From: Variovorax davisae
GTDB lineage: Bacteria > Pseudomonadota > Gammaproteobacteria > Burkholderiales > Burkholderiaceae_C
Direction of reading: 5' to 3'
Length of the DNA stretch: 64,000 nt
Assembly: GCF_030316845.1 (NCBI RefSeq)
Contig: NZ_JASZYS010000004.1
Span: 248,001 to 312,000, forward strand
A program made the position numbers and the translations under genes. Under the pieces are notes generated by a model. The model was given only the letters and a program-made list of their open reading frames with translations, had not been told where the DNA came from and searched no databases. Positions 1 through 10,451 of the stretch are shown here, piece after piece (the stretch's first letter is position 1; the number at the start of each line of letters is the position of its first letter).

Positions 1-35
1 CGCCGCCGAATCCGGATCGGGGTCGAAGCGGGCGG

Positions 36-39
<4 letters not shown>
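1..39 (-). CDS. Start of a second ABC transporter ATPase (partial)
   Basis: Only the first 13 codons are inside the window. A GTG at 39-37 overlaps the TGA of the upstream ATPase gene in a GTGA arrangement and opens a frame reading VTARFDPDPDSAA to the window edge. In dipeptide/oligopeptide transporter operons the DppD-type ATPase is normally followed by a DppF-type ATPase, so that is the likely product. The sequence visible here contains no diagnostic motif, so the assignment rests on position and overlap alone. Confidence 0.45.
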
Positions 40-1025
<986 letters not shown>

Positions 1026-1033
1026 GGGGAGCT

Positions 1034-1915
1034 TCAGCGGGCGCGGGCCAGGCGGGGGTCGAGCAGGTCCCGCAGGCCGTCGCCCAGCAGGTTGAGGCCC
1101 AGCACCGCCAGCGCGATCGCCATGCCGGGGAAGACAGCCAGCAGGGGGGCTTGGAACATCATGGTCTGGGCTTCGCTCAGCATGCGGCCCCACGACGGCT
1201 GCGGTGGCTGCGTGCCCAGGCCGAGATAGGACAGCGCCGCCTCGGCCAGGATCGCGACCGCGAAGCGGATCGTGATCTGCACGATCAGCACCGCCGAGAT
1301 GTTGGGCAGCACGTGCTGCATCGTGATGGCGAACGCGCCCTTGCCGCAGGCGCGCGCGGCCGCCACGTACTCGCGCGACCAGATCGCGTTGGCCGAGGCC
1401 CGCGTGATGCGGGCGAAGGTCGGGATGTTGTAGATGCCGATGGCGACGATCGCGTTGACGATGCCGGCGCCGAACACCGCCGTCATCATGATCGCCGACA
1501 GGATCGCCGGGAAGGCCATCGTGAAGTCGGTCAGGCGCATGATCGCTTCCTCGACCCAGCCGCGGCGGGCGGCCGCGAGCAGGCCGAGCGCGGTGCCCAC
1601 CGTGAGGCCGATGCCGACCGCGATCACGCCGACCAGGATCGAGGCGCGCGCGCCCACCAGCAGCAGCGAGGCGACGTCGCGGCCGAAGGTGTCGGTGCCG
1701 AGCCAGTGCGCCCAACTCGGCTTCTGCAGCTTGCTCGCGAGGTCCAACTCGTAGGGCGACCAGGGGGTCCAGACCAGCGACACGGCGGCCGCTGCGACCA
1801 GCAGCAGGCTCAGGACGGCGCCGATCGTGAAGCTGCGGTGCCGCAGCGCCCGGCCCCAGAAGCCGGGCACCTTGAAGGCGGCCGCGCTGGGCACCGCCGT
1901 GGGTACTGCGCTCAT
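1034..1915 (-). CDS. ABC transporter permease (DppC-like)
   Basis: A 293-residue inner-membrane permease of the BPD_transp_1 (binding-protein-dependent) class. It has an N-terminal membrane helix near residues 30-50, the WLGTDTFGRDVAS element typical of DppC/OppC proteins near residue 75, and five further hydrophobic segments. The cytoplasmic loop carries the EAA-type sequence EYVAAARACGKG, which contacts the ATPase. The ATG at 1915 overlaps the stop of the upstream permease (ATGA), so the two subunits are translationally coupled and probably form a heterodimeric channel. Confidence 0.9.
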   Translation of the reverse strand: MSAVPTAVPSAAAFKVPGFWGRALRHRSFTIGAVLSLLLVAAAAVSLVWTPWSPYELDLASKLQKPSWAHWLGTDTFGRDVASLLLVGARASILVGVIAVGIGLTVGTALGLLAAARRGWVEEAIMRLTDFTMAFPAILSAIMMTAVFGAGIVNAIVAIGIYNIPTFARITRASANAIWSREYVAAARACGKGAFAITMQHVLPNISAVLIVQITIRFAVAILAEAALSYLGLGTQPPQPSWGRMLSEAQTMMFQAPLLAVFPGMAIALAVLGLNLLGDGLRDLLDPRLARAR

Positions 1916-2862
1916 ATGTCGGAAGCCTTGATGCGCGGGTCGATCACGGCATACAGCACGTCGACCACGAAGTTGACGATGACCACCATCGCGGCCAGCA
2001 GCATCACGCAGTTGCGCACCACGATCAGGTCGCGGTTGCTGATGGCCTGGAAGATCAGCCGGCCGAGCCCCGGCAGGTAGAACACGTTCTCGACCACGAT
2101 GGTGCCGGCCAGCAGTTCCGAGAACTGCATGCCCATCACCGTGACCACCGGGATCATCGCGTTGCGCAGCACGTGGCTCCACAGCACCGCGCGCTGCGAC
2201 ACGCCCTTGGCGCGCGCGGTGCGCACGAAGTCCTCGCGCATCACCTCGAGCACCGCCGAGCGCGTGATGCGCGCCAGGATCGCGGCCTGCACCACGGCCA
2301 GCGACAGCGCCGGCAGCAGCAGCGCCTTGAGCCCCGGCAGGATGCCTTCGCCCCAGCCCTCGAAGCCGCCGGCCGAGAACCACTGCAACTGCACCGAGAA
2401 GACCAGGATCAGCAGGATCGCGAACCAGAAGTTGGGGATCGCGATGCCGACCTGCGTGAGGCCCATGAGGCCGACGTCGCCGAGCTTGTTGTGGCGCGCC
2501 GCTGCCGTCACGCCGACCGCCAGCGCCAGCACGGTCGTGAAGGCCATCGCCAGCAGCGCCAGCGGCACGGTCAGCGCGAGCCGTTCGAGGATCAGGTCGA
2601 GGACCGGCGAGCTGTAGGCATAGCTGTCGCCGAGCTCGCCGGTGAGGAGGCCGCCGATCCAGTGCCAGTAGCGCGTCCAGGCCGGTTGGTCGAGCTCGAG
2701 CTTGGCGGCCAGTGCGGCCACCGCCTCGGGCGCGGCGTCCGGGCCCATGAGCATCTGGGCGGCGTTGCCGGGCAGGATCTCGAGCACCAGGAAGACGATG
2801 ACCGAGGCGCCGATCAAGGTGGCGATCAGGGTCAGGAAACGCTTGAACAGGAACAGACTCAT
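1912..2862 (-). CDS. ABC transporter permease (DppB-like)
   Basis: A 316-residue permease and the first gene of the leftward transporter operon in this window. Features include an N-terminal helix (FLTLIATLIGASVIVFLVL), the LPGNAAQ segment characteristic of DppB/OppB, and the EAA loop DFVRTARAKGVS. I chose the ATG at 2862 (MSLFLF) because it places the first helix at the N terminus; a longer in-frame start at 2988 would overlap the divergent ferredoxin gene. The 64 bp between 2862 and 2927 must hold divergent promoters. The solute-binding subunit is absent here and may lie beyond position 1. Confidence 0.9.
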   Translation of the reverse strand: MSLFLFKRFLTLIATLIGASVIVFLVLEILPGNAAQMLMGPDAAPEAVAALAAKLELDQPAWTRYWHWIGGLLTGELGDSYAYSSPVLDLILERLALTVPLALLAMAFTTVLALAVGVTAAARHNKLGDVGLMGLTQVGIAIPNFWFAILLILVFSVQLQWFSAGGFEGWGEGILPGLKALLLPALSLAVVQAAILARITRSAVLEVMREDFVRTARAKGVSQRAVLWSHVLRNAMIPVVTVMGMQFSELLAGTIVVENVFYLPGLGRLIFQAISNRDLIVVRNCVMLLAAMVVIVNFVVDVLYAVIDPRIKASDI

Positions 2863-2881
2863 AGGGCGGGGCGCAGCATAA

Positions 2882-3654
<773 letters not shown>

Positions 3655-3687
3655 TTTTCTTCACTCCCTTCTTCTCGCTTCCTTCCG

Positions 3688-4320
3688 CTAGCCCGCGGCG
3701 GGTGCACCCCCGTCGCCGGGCTCGCGCCGCGGTGGTTTGGGGCGCGGCGGCTTGCTCGTGTGGATGAGCAGGGTCGCCTTGTCCATCTCGCCGGCCACCA
3801 GGGCCGGGAAGGCGTGCAGCGAGCGCACGATCGCGTCATCGATCGCCTCGCGCTGTTCCTTGAGCGGCTTCTTGAGCACCCAGCTCACGACCTCGGACTT
3901 GACGCCCGGATGGCCGATGCCGAGCCGCAGGCGCCAGTAGTCGCCGGTGCCGAGCTGCGCATGGATGTCGCGCAGCCCGTTGTGGCCGGCGTGGCTGCCT
4001 CCGAACTTGAGCTTGGCCTGTCCCGGCACCACGTCGAGTTCGTCGTGCGCGACCAGGATCTCGTTCGGCTCGATCTTGAAGAAGCGCGCCAGCGCGGCCG
4101 TCGACTTGCCCGAGAGGTTCATGAAGGTCTGCGGCTCGAGCAGCCAGAGCGGCTTGCCGCCGACCTGGGTGCGCGCCACCAACCCGTGGTAGCTGCGCTC
4201 GGGCGCGAGCGTGAGCTTCAGGTCGCGGGCCAGCGCATCGATCCACCAGAAGCCCGCGTTGTGGCGCGTGGCCTCGTATTCAGGGCCCGGATTTCCGAGG
4301 CCTACAAACAGCTTGATCAT
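3688..4320 (-). CDS. pth: Peptidyl-tRNA hydrolase
   Basis: Cleaves the ester bond of peptidyl-tRNAs released by stalled ribosomes, recycling tRNA in the cytoplasm. The 210-residue protein has the family signature [20 protein letters not shown] with catalytic His20 and the substrate-contacting Asn10. The second conserved block, [10 protein letters not shown], supplies the Asp that activates His20, followed by [10 protein letters not shown]. The proline/arginine tail after about residue 190 is an extension beyond the catalytic fold. The gene lies downstream of rplY, an order common in beta-proteobacteria, but a hairpin at 4356-4378 separates the two. Confidence 0.97.
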   Translation of the reverse strand: MIKLFVGLGNPGPEYEATRHNAGFWWIDALARDLKLTLAPERSYHGLVARTQVGGKPLWLLEPQTFMNLSGKSTAALARFFKIEPNEILVAHDELDVVPGQAKLKFGGSHAGHNGLRDIHAQLGTGDYWRLRLGIGHPGVKSEVVSWVLKKPLKEQREAIDDAIVRSLHAFPALVAGEMDKATLLIHTSKPPRPKPPRREPGDGGAPAAG

Positions 4321-4355
4321 GGGAAGGGATTGTGACGTGGGCCCGCCAAATGCAA

Positions 4356-4378
4356 ACGGCCCGCACTGGGCGGGCCGT
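4356..4378 (-). terminator. Hairpin terminator after rplY
   Basis: A perfect 9-bp stem (ACGGCCCGC / GCGGGCCGT) with a 5-nt loop. Read on the minus strand it is followed by TTTGCATTT, a weak U-rich tract. It lies between the rplY stop and the pth start, so it could end or attenuate transcription before pth. Confidence 0.6.
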
Positions 4379-4401
4379 CGAGTCGCGATGGCGGAAAAGA
4401 A

Positions 4402-5061
4402 TTACTTCTTCTTCGCGGGTGCCTTGGCATCGGCCTTGGCGGCCGGTGCAGCAGCGCCTTCGGCGGCAGCGCCTTCGGTGCCGGCAGCCGGCTCTTCGGC
4501 GACCAGCGGCGGCACGGCCGAGACCACGACCGGGTTGACCTTGCCGTGGCTCACGAACTTCACGCCCTTGGGCAGCTTGATGTCGTTGACGTGCACGGTG
4601 GCGTTCTTGGTCAGGCCCGACAGGTCGACTTCGATGAACTCGGGCAGGTCGGCCGGCAGGCAGCTGACTTCGAGTTCGGTCATCACGTGGTTCACGAGGT
4701 TGTGGTCGAGCTTGACGGCCACGGACTCTTCCTCACCCTTGAAGTGCAGCGGCACCTTGACCGTCATGCGGGTGCGGGCGTCGACGCGCTGGAAGTCGAC
4801 GTGCTGCACGAGCTGGCGGAAGGGGTGGTATTGCACGTCGCGCAGCAGCACCTTGGTGGCGGCGCCGGCGATTTCCATCTCGAGGATCGACGAGTGGAAG
4901 GCTTCCTTCTTGAGGGCGTGCCACAGCGCGTTGTGATCGATCTCGATCAGTTGGGGCTGGGCCTCGCCACCGTAGACGATACCGGGGGTCTTGCCCGTGA
5001 TGCGGAGACGGCGGCTCGCACCCGTGCCCTGCTTGGCGCGCTCAAAAGCGACGAATTTCAT
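4402..5061 (-). CDS. rplY: 50S ribosomal protein L25, long (Ctc) form
   Basis: A 5S-rRNA-binding protein of the large ribosomal subunit. At 219 residues it is the long form: an N-terminal L25 domain (about residues 4-95, with [15 protein letters not shown] near the start) followed by the TL5/Ctc beta domain (about 100-190). The C-terminal 35 residues are a low-complexity Ala/Glu/Lys tail, common in beta-proteobacterial homologues. It is probably cotranscribed with prs upstream, although a hairpin lies in the 85-bp gap. Confidence 0.97.
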   Translation of the reverse strand: MKFVAFERAKQGTGASRRLRITGKTPGIVYGGEAQPQLIEIDHNALWHALKKEAFHSSILEMEIAGAATKVLLRDVQYHPFRQLVQHVDFQRVDARTRMTVKVPLHFKGEEESVAVKLDHNLVNHVMTELEVSCLPADLPEFIEVDLSGLTKNATVHVNDIKLPKGVKFVSHGKVNPVVVSAVPPLVAEEPAAGTEGAAAEGAAAPAAKADAKAPAKKK

Positions 5062-5106
5062 GGATAACTCCTGTGGAAGCCGACCGCGACCAGTGCGGCT
5101 CCGGTT

Positions 5107-5136
5107 TTCAAAATGGGCTTCCGCTGCGGGAAGCCC
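5107..5136 (-). terminator. Hairpin between prs and rplY
   Basis: An 8-bp perfect stem (GGGCTTCC / GGAAGCCC, 5115-5122 with 5129-5136) with a 6-nt loop. On the minus strand it is followed by CATTTTG. It sits between the prs stop and the rplY start. The U-tract is poor, so it may attenuate rather than stop transcription. Confidence 0.45.
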
Positions 5137-5146
5137 GGCTCAAGTC

Positions 5147-6121
5147 TCAGAACAGGTTTTCCTGGTCCGAGAACAAACTCATTACCGACTCGCCCTTGGC
5201 GATGCGCTGGATCGTCTCGGCGATCAGCGGCGCCACGGACAGTTGGCGGATCTTGGTGCAGCCGACGGCGGCGTCGGACAGCGGGATCGTGTTGGTCACG
5301 ACCACTTCGTCGAGCGCCGAGCCCTGGGCGATGCGCTCGATGGCGGGGCCCGAGAAGATCGGGTGCGTGCAATACGCATAGACCTTCTTGGCGCCGCGTT
5401 CCTTCAGGACTTCGGCCGCCTTCACCAGCGTGCCGGCGGTGTCGATCATGTCGTCCATGATCACGCAGTTGCGGCCGTCGATCTCGCCGATCACGTGCAT
5501 GACTTCGCTCACGTTGGCGCGCGGGCGGCGCTTGTCGATGATCGCGAGGTCGCAGTTGAGCTGCTTGGCCAGCGCCCGGGCGCGCACCACGCCGCCGACG
5601 TCGGGCGAGACCACGATCAGGTCTTCGTAGTTCTTCTGGCGCAGGTCGCCCAGCAACACCGGCGAGGCATAGATGTTGTCGACCGGGATGTCGAAGAAAC
5701 CCTGGATCTGGTCGGCGTGCAGGTCCATGGTGAGCACGCGGGCCACGCCCACGGTCTCGAGCAGGTTGGCCACCACCTTGGCCGAGATCGGCACCCGGCT
5801 GGAACGCGGACGGCGATCCTGGCGCGCATAGCCGAAGTAGGGGATCACGGCACTGATGCGCTCGGCCGATGCGCGCTTGAGCGCGTCGACCATGATGAGC
5901 AGTTCCATCAGGTTTTCGTTGGTCGGGGCACAGGTCGACTGGACCACGAACACGTCGCGGGCACGCACGTTCTGGTTGATCTCGACGGTAACTTCACCGT
6001 CGGAGAAGCGGCCGACGCGCGCGGCACCCAGCGAAGTGCCCAGGTTGTGCGAGATCTCGGCGGCAAGGCCCGGATTGGCGTTGCCGGTGAAAACCATGAA
6101 ATCAGGGTGTTGAGCCTGCAT
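5147..6121 (-). CDS. prs: Ribose-phosphate pyrophosphokinase (PRPP synthetase)
   Basis: Makes 5-phosphoribosyl-1-pyrophosphate from ribose-5-phosphate and ATP, feeding purine, pyrimidine, His, Trp and NAD synthesis. The 324-residue class I enzyme shows [10 protein letters not shown] near the start, the ATP-binding flag region [11 protein letters not shown], the metal/ATP segment [18 protein letters not shown], and the PRPP loop [12 protein letters not shown]. The ATG at 6121 gives a normal length; a slightly later Met (before VFTGNANPG) is an alternative. It is preceded by a tRNA-Gln gene on the same strand, as is usual in these bacteria. Confidence 0.97.
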   Translation of the reverse strand: MQAQHPDFMVFTGNANPGLAAEISHNLGTSLGAARVGRFSDGEVTVEINQNVRARDVFVVQSTCAPTNENLMELLIMVDALKRASAERISAVIPYFGYARQDRRPRSSRVPISAKVVANLLETVGVARVLTMDLHADQIQGFFDIPVDNIYASPVLLGDLRQKNYEDLIVVSPDVGGVVRARALAKQLNCDLAIIDKRRPRANVSEVMHVIGEIDGRNCVIMDDMIDTAGTLVKAAEVLKERGAKKVYAYCTHPIFSGPAIERIAQGSALDEVVVTNTIPLSDAAVGCTKIRQLSVAPLIAETIQRIAKGESVMSLFSDQENLF

Positions 6122-6186
6122 GAGTGCGTCCCGGCAATGCGAAATGGCTCTTTCGAGAGAGCCGCCAAAATTCTCGTGAGTGAATT

Positions 6187-6263
6187 TGGCAGGGGAGAAA
6201 GGATTCGAACCTTTGCATGCTGGAATCAAAATCCAGTGCCTTAACCAGCTTGGCGACTCCCCT
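6187..6263 (-). tRNA. tRNA-Gln (anticodon TTG)
   Basis: A 77-nt gene read on the minus strand. The acceptor stem AGGGGAG pairs with CTCCCCT, followed by G and an encoded CCA. The anticodon arm is CTGGA-TTTTGAT-TCCAG, giving TTG. The T arm AAAGG-TTCGAAT-CCTTT is perfect. It lies between ispE and prs and is probably cotranscribed with them. Confidence 0.97.
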
Positions 6264-6335
6264 ACACGGGTCGACGACCAATGTCGTCAACCGATATATG
6301 TCGCATCAGATCACGTGAGCGACCTGATTATCTTC

Positions 6336-7202
6336 TCAGACCGCCCAACCCACGAGGGGATGAACGGCCAGATTGCTGCATTTGCGAACCTGCCAGCCCT
6401 CGGGGGCCTCGGCGAGTTCCGCGTCCTGCGGCATTGCTGCAAACACCGAGCTTCCCGAACCGGTCATCCGGGCCTCGAGTCCTTGGTGGCCGAGCCATTC
6501 GATGGCGTCGGTGACCGCGGGACAAAGCCGCTGGGCAACTGGCTGCAGGTCGTTCCTGCCAAAGCCCCATCGTTTTTCGATTTGACCCTGACGCGATTCG
6601 CTATGTGCAGCAAAGCCCGAGATTATAGCAGTAGGAGTTGCGCGTTGCAGATCTTCAGCTGAAAAAATCTCTCGGGTATCGAGTCCCTCGGGTGGTTTCA
6701 CGACCGCGAAGCAGCCCGGCGCGAGCTCGACGGGCGTGATTATCTCCCCGATTCCCTCGACCCAGGCGTTGCGTCCGCGCAGGAAGAAAGGAACGTCGGC
6801 GCCCAGCGCGAGGCCGAGCCGTTCGAGCGTCGCGAGCGGCAGGTTCAGCCCCCAGAGGCGATTCAGGGCCAGCAGGCAGGTGGCCGCATCGGAGGAGCCG
6901 CCGCCCATGCCAGCCTGCGCCGGCACCTGCTTGGCGACCCCGATATGGGCCCCCAGCGGCGTCCGCGCCTCGGCTTGCAAGGCCCTGGCCGCGCGCACGA
7001 CCAGGTCGTCGGCCGGCAGCGGCGTGGTCAGGTCTTCGCGGCTGATCGCGCCATCGGCGCGGCGCTCGACATGCAGCGTGTCGCACCAGTCGATCAGCAT
7101 GAAGACCGACTGCAGCAGGTGGTAGCCGTCGGCGCGCCGGCCCGTGATGTGCAGAAAAAGGTTGAGCTTGGCCGGCGCCGGCAGGTCGTAGAGCGCCTTC
7201 AT
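6336..7202 (-). CDS. ispE: 4-diphosphocytidyl-2-C-methyl-D-erythritol kinase
   Basis: Phosphorylates CDP-methylerythritol in the non-mevalonate (MEP) isoprenoid pathway. The 288-residue GHMP kinase has PAPAKLNLFLHITGRRADGYH at the N terminus, containing the conserved substrate Lys and His. The glycine-rich ATP loop QAGMGGGSSDAAT lies near residue 100, and the C-terminal GHMP motif ARMTGSGSSVFA is present. Codons in the 6570-6660 region look less GC-rich than the rest, in the insert before FGRNDL. The ATG overlaps the lolB stop (ATGA), so it is translated together with lolB. Confidence 0.96.
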   Translation of the reverse strand: MKALYDLPAPAKLNLFLHITGRRADGYHLLQSVFMLIDWCDTLHVERRADGAISREDLTTPLPADDLVVRAARALQAEARTPLGAHIGVAKQVPAQAGMGGGSSDAATCLLALNRLWGLNLPLATLERLGLALGADVPFFLRGRNAWVEGIGEIITPVELAPGCFAVVKPPEGLDTREIFSAEDLQRATPTAIISGFAAHSESRQGQIEKRWGFGRNDLQPVAQRLCPAVTDAIEWLGHQGLEARMTGSGSSVFAAMPQDAELAEAPEGWQVRKCSNLAVHPLVGWAV

Positions 7203-7693
7203 GCGCGTTCGAAGACGATCCGCAGGTCGGCCCGGGGCGCCGGCGATTCGCGCGTGGCCTGCAGCCGGCCCGCCGCCACTTGCGACAGGTCGGGCCGCCA
7301 GCCGGGCACCGCCTCGTCGCGGCCGGCCAGCCAGGCGAACAGGGCGCCGACCGGGATCGCGGCGCCGGTGGCGGCCTCGATCAGCGCATCGACCGAGTCG
7401 TAGCGACGGGTCTCGCTGCCGTTCCTGAGCACGGCCTCGCCGGGCGCCCAGTGGAGCTGGGCCAGCGTGCTCCCGATCGGGCTGGTGAGGATCAGGTCGC
7501 CGGCCCGCGGCGCGCCGCGCAGTTCGAACAGGGCCGCGAAGCTCTGGCTGGCGTCGCCCTCGAGGCGCAGCGACAGGCGCCCGCTCCAGGCCTCGGTGGG
7601 GGCGCCGGGTCCGAGTGCGCCGCCCGGACTCGCGCAGCCCGTCAGCACCAGCAGGGCAGCGCCGCCGGCCAGCAGCCAGCCGCGCCGGTTCAA
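7199..7693 (-). CDS. lolB: Outer-membrane lipoprotein LolB
   Basis: LolB receives lipoproteins from the periplasmic carrier LolA and inserts them into the outer membrane. The 164-residue precursor has a signal peptide ending in the lipobox LTGC (Cys about residue 19), then the LolB fold with WSGRLSLRLEG and SPIGSTLAQLHW. No ATG or GTG is available. A TTG at 7693 overlaps the TGA of the TPR gene (TTGA) and places the signal peptide at the very N terminus, so I take it as the start. The homologue is divergent but matches in order, length and position before ispE. Confidence 0.88.
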   Translation of the reverse strand: MNRRGWLLAGGAALLVLTGCASPGGALGPGAPTEAWSGRLSLRLEGDASQSFAALFELRGAPRAGDLILTSPIGSTLAQLHWAPGEAVLRNGSETRRYDSVDALIEAATGAAIPVGALFAWLAGRDEAVPGWRPDLSQVAAGRLQATRESPAPRADLRIVFERA

Positions 7694-9489
7694 AGCTTCA
7701 CGTGCAGGCGCTTGAGCGTTTCCTGCAGCGTCTCGTTGTCGGCATCCGCGAGCGACGCTTCCTTCCAGATGCTCACCGCGCGGTCGCGCTGGCCGGCGGC
7801 CCACAGCACCTCGCCCAGGTGGGCGCCGATCTCCGGGTCGGGCCGGCGCTTGTAGGCGTCTTCGAGGATGCGCAGCGCCTCCGTCGTGTTGCCGAGCCGG
7901 TATTCGACCCAGCCCAGGCTGTCGGCGATGAACGGGTCTTCGGGTGCCAGCTGCACGGCCTTCTGGATCAGCGTGCGCGCCTCCTCGAGCCGCACCTTGC
8001 GATCGGCCAGCGAATAGCCGAGCGCGTTGTAGGCGTTCTGGTTGTCCGGCTTGAGCTCGATCACGCGGCGCAGCAGGCGCTCCATGTCGTCGAGGCGGTT
8101 GAGCTTCTCGGCCACCATGGCCTGGTCGTAGATCAGGTCGACGTCGGTGGGTGCCGCGGCGCTGGCCTGGGCCAGCATGTCGAAGGCGGCCTGGTACTGC
8201 TTGGCGTCGCGCAGCAGCTGCACTTCGGTGAGGAACTTCTGCTTCTTTTCGTCGGCGGTGCGCTCGGGCAGGCTGCGCACCAGCTCGCGGGCCTGCGGCA
8301 GCTTGCCCTGGCGGGCCAGCAGCGCGGCGCGGCGCGCCTGGGCCCCGACCAGGTCGTCGGTGCTGTCGATGCGGGCCAGCCAGCCGTCGGCCGCGGCGAA
8401 ATCCTTGCGTCGCTCCGCCAGCTGCGCCATCAGCAGGTAGGCCTGGGTCAGGCCGCGCTCGCGCCCCTCGGGGTCGCGAATGCCGGGCGCGAGCGAGATG
8501 AAGCGGTTGAGCGAGGTTTCGGCCGCCTTGTCCTGGCGCCCCTGGGTCTGCAGGCTGCCGAGCAGCAGCCAGGGTTCGGGCAGCTCCGGGCGGGCGGCGG
8601 TGAGGGCGGCGAGTTCGGCCGAGGCCTCGGCGTAGCGGCGGCCCTCGACCAGTGCGCGGGCATAGCCCACGCGCATTTCGGGCAGGACCTTGGGGCCGGC
8701 GAGGTAGCGCTTGACGATCGGCTCGGCCAGCGGCTGGCCCGGATCCATGATCTCGAGCGCCAGCATGGCCGGGCCTTCGGAGGAGGGGTCCAACTGCTGG
8801 CCCTTGATGGCGGCATCGAGCGCGCCGGAGCTGTCGCCGGCGGCCAGCCGCAGCCGGCCGACGGTGGCCCAGGCGGCGCCCGCGGTCGCGGGGTTGGCCA
8901 GTTCGTCGACCAGGGCCTGTTCGACCACCGAGGCGGCGAGCTTCTTGTCGGTGGCGCGCGCGTAGTTGCGCGCGATCACGGCCATCAGGAACGGGCGCTC
9001 GATCTGCGGCGTGGCGGCGATCTCGGCGCGCAGCGGCTCGACCGTCTCGGCGATGCGGTTCAGGGCGATCAGGATCTGCAGCTCGAAGCGGCGCGCCTCG
9101 CGCGATTCGGGCATGCTGTCCTTCCAGGCGCGGGCGGCTTCGAGGGCCGAGTCGCCGGAACGCGACTGCAGCGCGATCTCGACCGCGCGCTGGAACAGCT
9201 TGCCGTCGCGGGCGCGGCGGGCGGCGTCGAGCACCAGGCCGTAGGCGGCGCCGGGGTCGGAGCGGGCGCTGAGCTCGCCCAGCAGCACTTCGTAGAACAG
9301 GTCGGCGGTCATCGCCGAGGGCTGGGCCGGCCCGCCGGCCTTGGTGGATTCCGGCGTGGCCGCAGGCTGTGCCGGATCGACGAGGGGGGCGGGGGGCTGG
9401 GGCTGGCCTTGCGCCGCAAGCGCGATCAGGGCCAGGAAAGCGGCCGCCGCAAGGCGGGATCGGCGGAGCGAGAAGGTCATCGCAGTCAT
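7690..9489 (-). CDS. Secreted tetratricopeptide-repeat protein
   Basis: A 599-residue protein with a signal peptide (LAAAAFLALIALAAQG, about residues 11-26) and a long helical-repeat body. TPR-like units are clearest in the C-terminal third, for example QNAYNALGYSLADRKVRLEEA and DPFIADSLGWVEYRLGNTTEAL. Such proteins next to lolB are usually periplasmic or outer-membrane-associated scaffolds; no enzyme motif is visible. The ATG at 9489 was preferred because a GGA element lies about 7 bases upstream; ATG 9480 is also possible. It is divergent from mutM, with 74 bp between the starts. Confidence 0.85.
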   Translation of the reverse strand: MTAMTFSLRRSRLAAAAFLALIALAAQGQPQPPAPLVDPAQPAATPESTKAGGPAQPSAMTADLFYEVLLGELSARSDPGAAYGLVLDAARRARDGKLFQRAVEIALQSRSGDSALEAARAWKDSMPESREARRFELQILIALNRIAETVEPLRAEIAATPQIERPFLMAVIARNYARATDKKLAASVVEQALVDELANPATAGAAWATVGRLRLAAGDSSGALDAAIKGQQLDPSSEGPAMLALEIMDPGQPLAEPIVKRYLAGPKVLPEMRVGYARALVEGRRYAEASAELAALTAARPELPEPWLLLGSLQTQGRQDKAAETSLNRFISLAPGIRDPEGRERGLTQAYLLMAQLAERRKDFAAADGWLARIDSTDDLVGAQARRAALLARQGKLPQARELVRSLPERTADEKKQKFLTEVQLLRDAKQYQAAFDMLAQASAAAPTDVDLIYDQAMVAEKLNRLDDMERLLRRVIELKPDNQNAYNALGYSLADRKVRLEEARTLIQKAVQLAPEDPFIADSLGWVEYRLGNTTEALRILEDAYKRRPDPEIGAHLGEVLWAAGQRDRAVSIWKEASLADADNETLQETLKRLHVKL

Positions 9490-9563
9490 AATAATCCAAG
9501 GCTTTTGCGCCATGGCACGTGGGGTCTCAACGCCGGCGTGTTTTCGTGTCAGCCTGCTCATCC

Positions 9564-10379
9564 ATGCCAGAACTCCCCGAAGTCGAAGTCACCCGCCGCG
9601 GATTCGCGGATCGCATCCTGGGCGCCCGCGTCGAGGCGGTGCGCATCGGCAAGCCGCTGCGCTGGGCGTTGGCGGTCGAGCCCGGCGACCTGGTGGGGCG
9701 CAGCGTGCTCGGCGTGCGCCGGCGCGGCAAGTACCTCCTGGTCGACCTCGATGCCGGCCTGCTGCTGATGCACCTGGGCATGTCGGGCAGCCTGCGCTTC
9801 GACACCGCCTTGCCGGCGCCCGGCACGCACGACCACTTCGACCTCGTCACCAGCCGCGGCACGCTGCGGCTCAACGACCCGCGCCGCTTCGGCGCCGTGG
9901 TCTACGTCGAGGGCGAGGCATCGCCGCTGGCGCGCAAGCTGCTCGGCGGGCTGGGCATGGAGCCGCTCGGCGACGGCTTCGACTTCGAGGCCTTCCATGC
10001 CGGCCTGCGGCGCCGCCGCGCGCCGATCAAGCAGGTGCTGCTGGCCGGCGACGTGGTGGTGGGCGTGGGCAACATCTACGCCTCGGAAGCCCTCTTCCTG
10101 GCCGGCATCCGGCCGACATTGTCGGCCGCGCGCATCAGCCGGCCGAGGGCGCTGCGCCTGCATGCGGCGGTGCGCGACATCCTGGCGCGGGCGGTCGAGC
10201 GCGGCGGCAGCACGCTGCGCGATTTCTCCAACGTCGACGGCCAGAGCGGCTATTTCCAGCTCGAGGCCACGGTTTACGGCCGCAAGGGCGAGCCCTGTCG
10301 GGTCTGCGCGACACCGGTGCGGATGATGCGGCAGGGCCAGCGGGCCACGTATTTCTGCCCGGTGTGCCAAAAGCACTGA
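9564..10379 (+). CDS. mutM: Formamidopyrimidine-DNA glycosylase (Fpg/MutM)
   Basis: Excises 8-oxoguanine and formamidopyrimidines from DNA and nicks the abasic site. After removal of Met1 the catalytic Pro and Glu form the N terminus (PELPEVE). The conserved lysine (RRGKYL, about residue 57) and the helix-two-turn-helix segment with [13 protein letters not shown] are present. The C-terminal zinc finger uses C245, C248, C265 and C268. The ATG at 9564 is required so that Pro2 is exposed. The partner glycosylase mutY lies two genes downstream, so the oxidised-guanine pathway is clustered here. Confidence 0.97.
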   Translation: MPELPEVEVTRRGFADRILGARVEAVRIGKPLRWALAVEPGDLVGRSVLGVRRRGKYLLVDLDAGLLLMHLGMSGSLRFDTALPAPGTHDHFDLVTSRGTLRLNDPRRFGAVVYVEGEASPLARKLLGGLGMEPLGDGFDFEAFHAGLRRRRAPIKQVLLAGDVVVGVGNIYASEALFLAGIRPTLSAARISRPRALRLHAAVRDILARAVERGGSTLRDFSNVDGQSGYFQLEATVYGRKGEPCRVCATPVRMMRQGQRATYFCPVCQKH

Positions 10380-10423
10380 ATCCCAACGGCGAATGACGCA
10401 GTACGCAGCCTCCGATGCTATAT

Positions 10424-10444
10424 TTTGTAAGTCCCCCTTACAAA
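10424..10444. promoter_or_regulatory. Perfect palindrome before the dynamin-like gene
   Basis: An 8-bp perfect inverted repeat TTTGTAAG-TCCCC-CTTACAAA. A TATATT element (10419-10424) just upstream could be a -10 box, which would put the palindrome over the transcription start. It ends 7 bp before the TTG start and could act as an operator or as an RNA hairpin limiting initiation. Confidence 0.5.
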
Positions 10445-10451
10445 TCCTGCT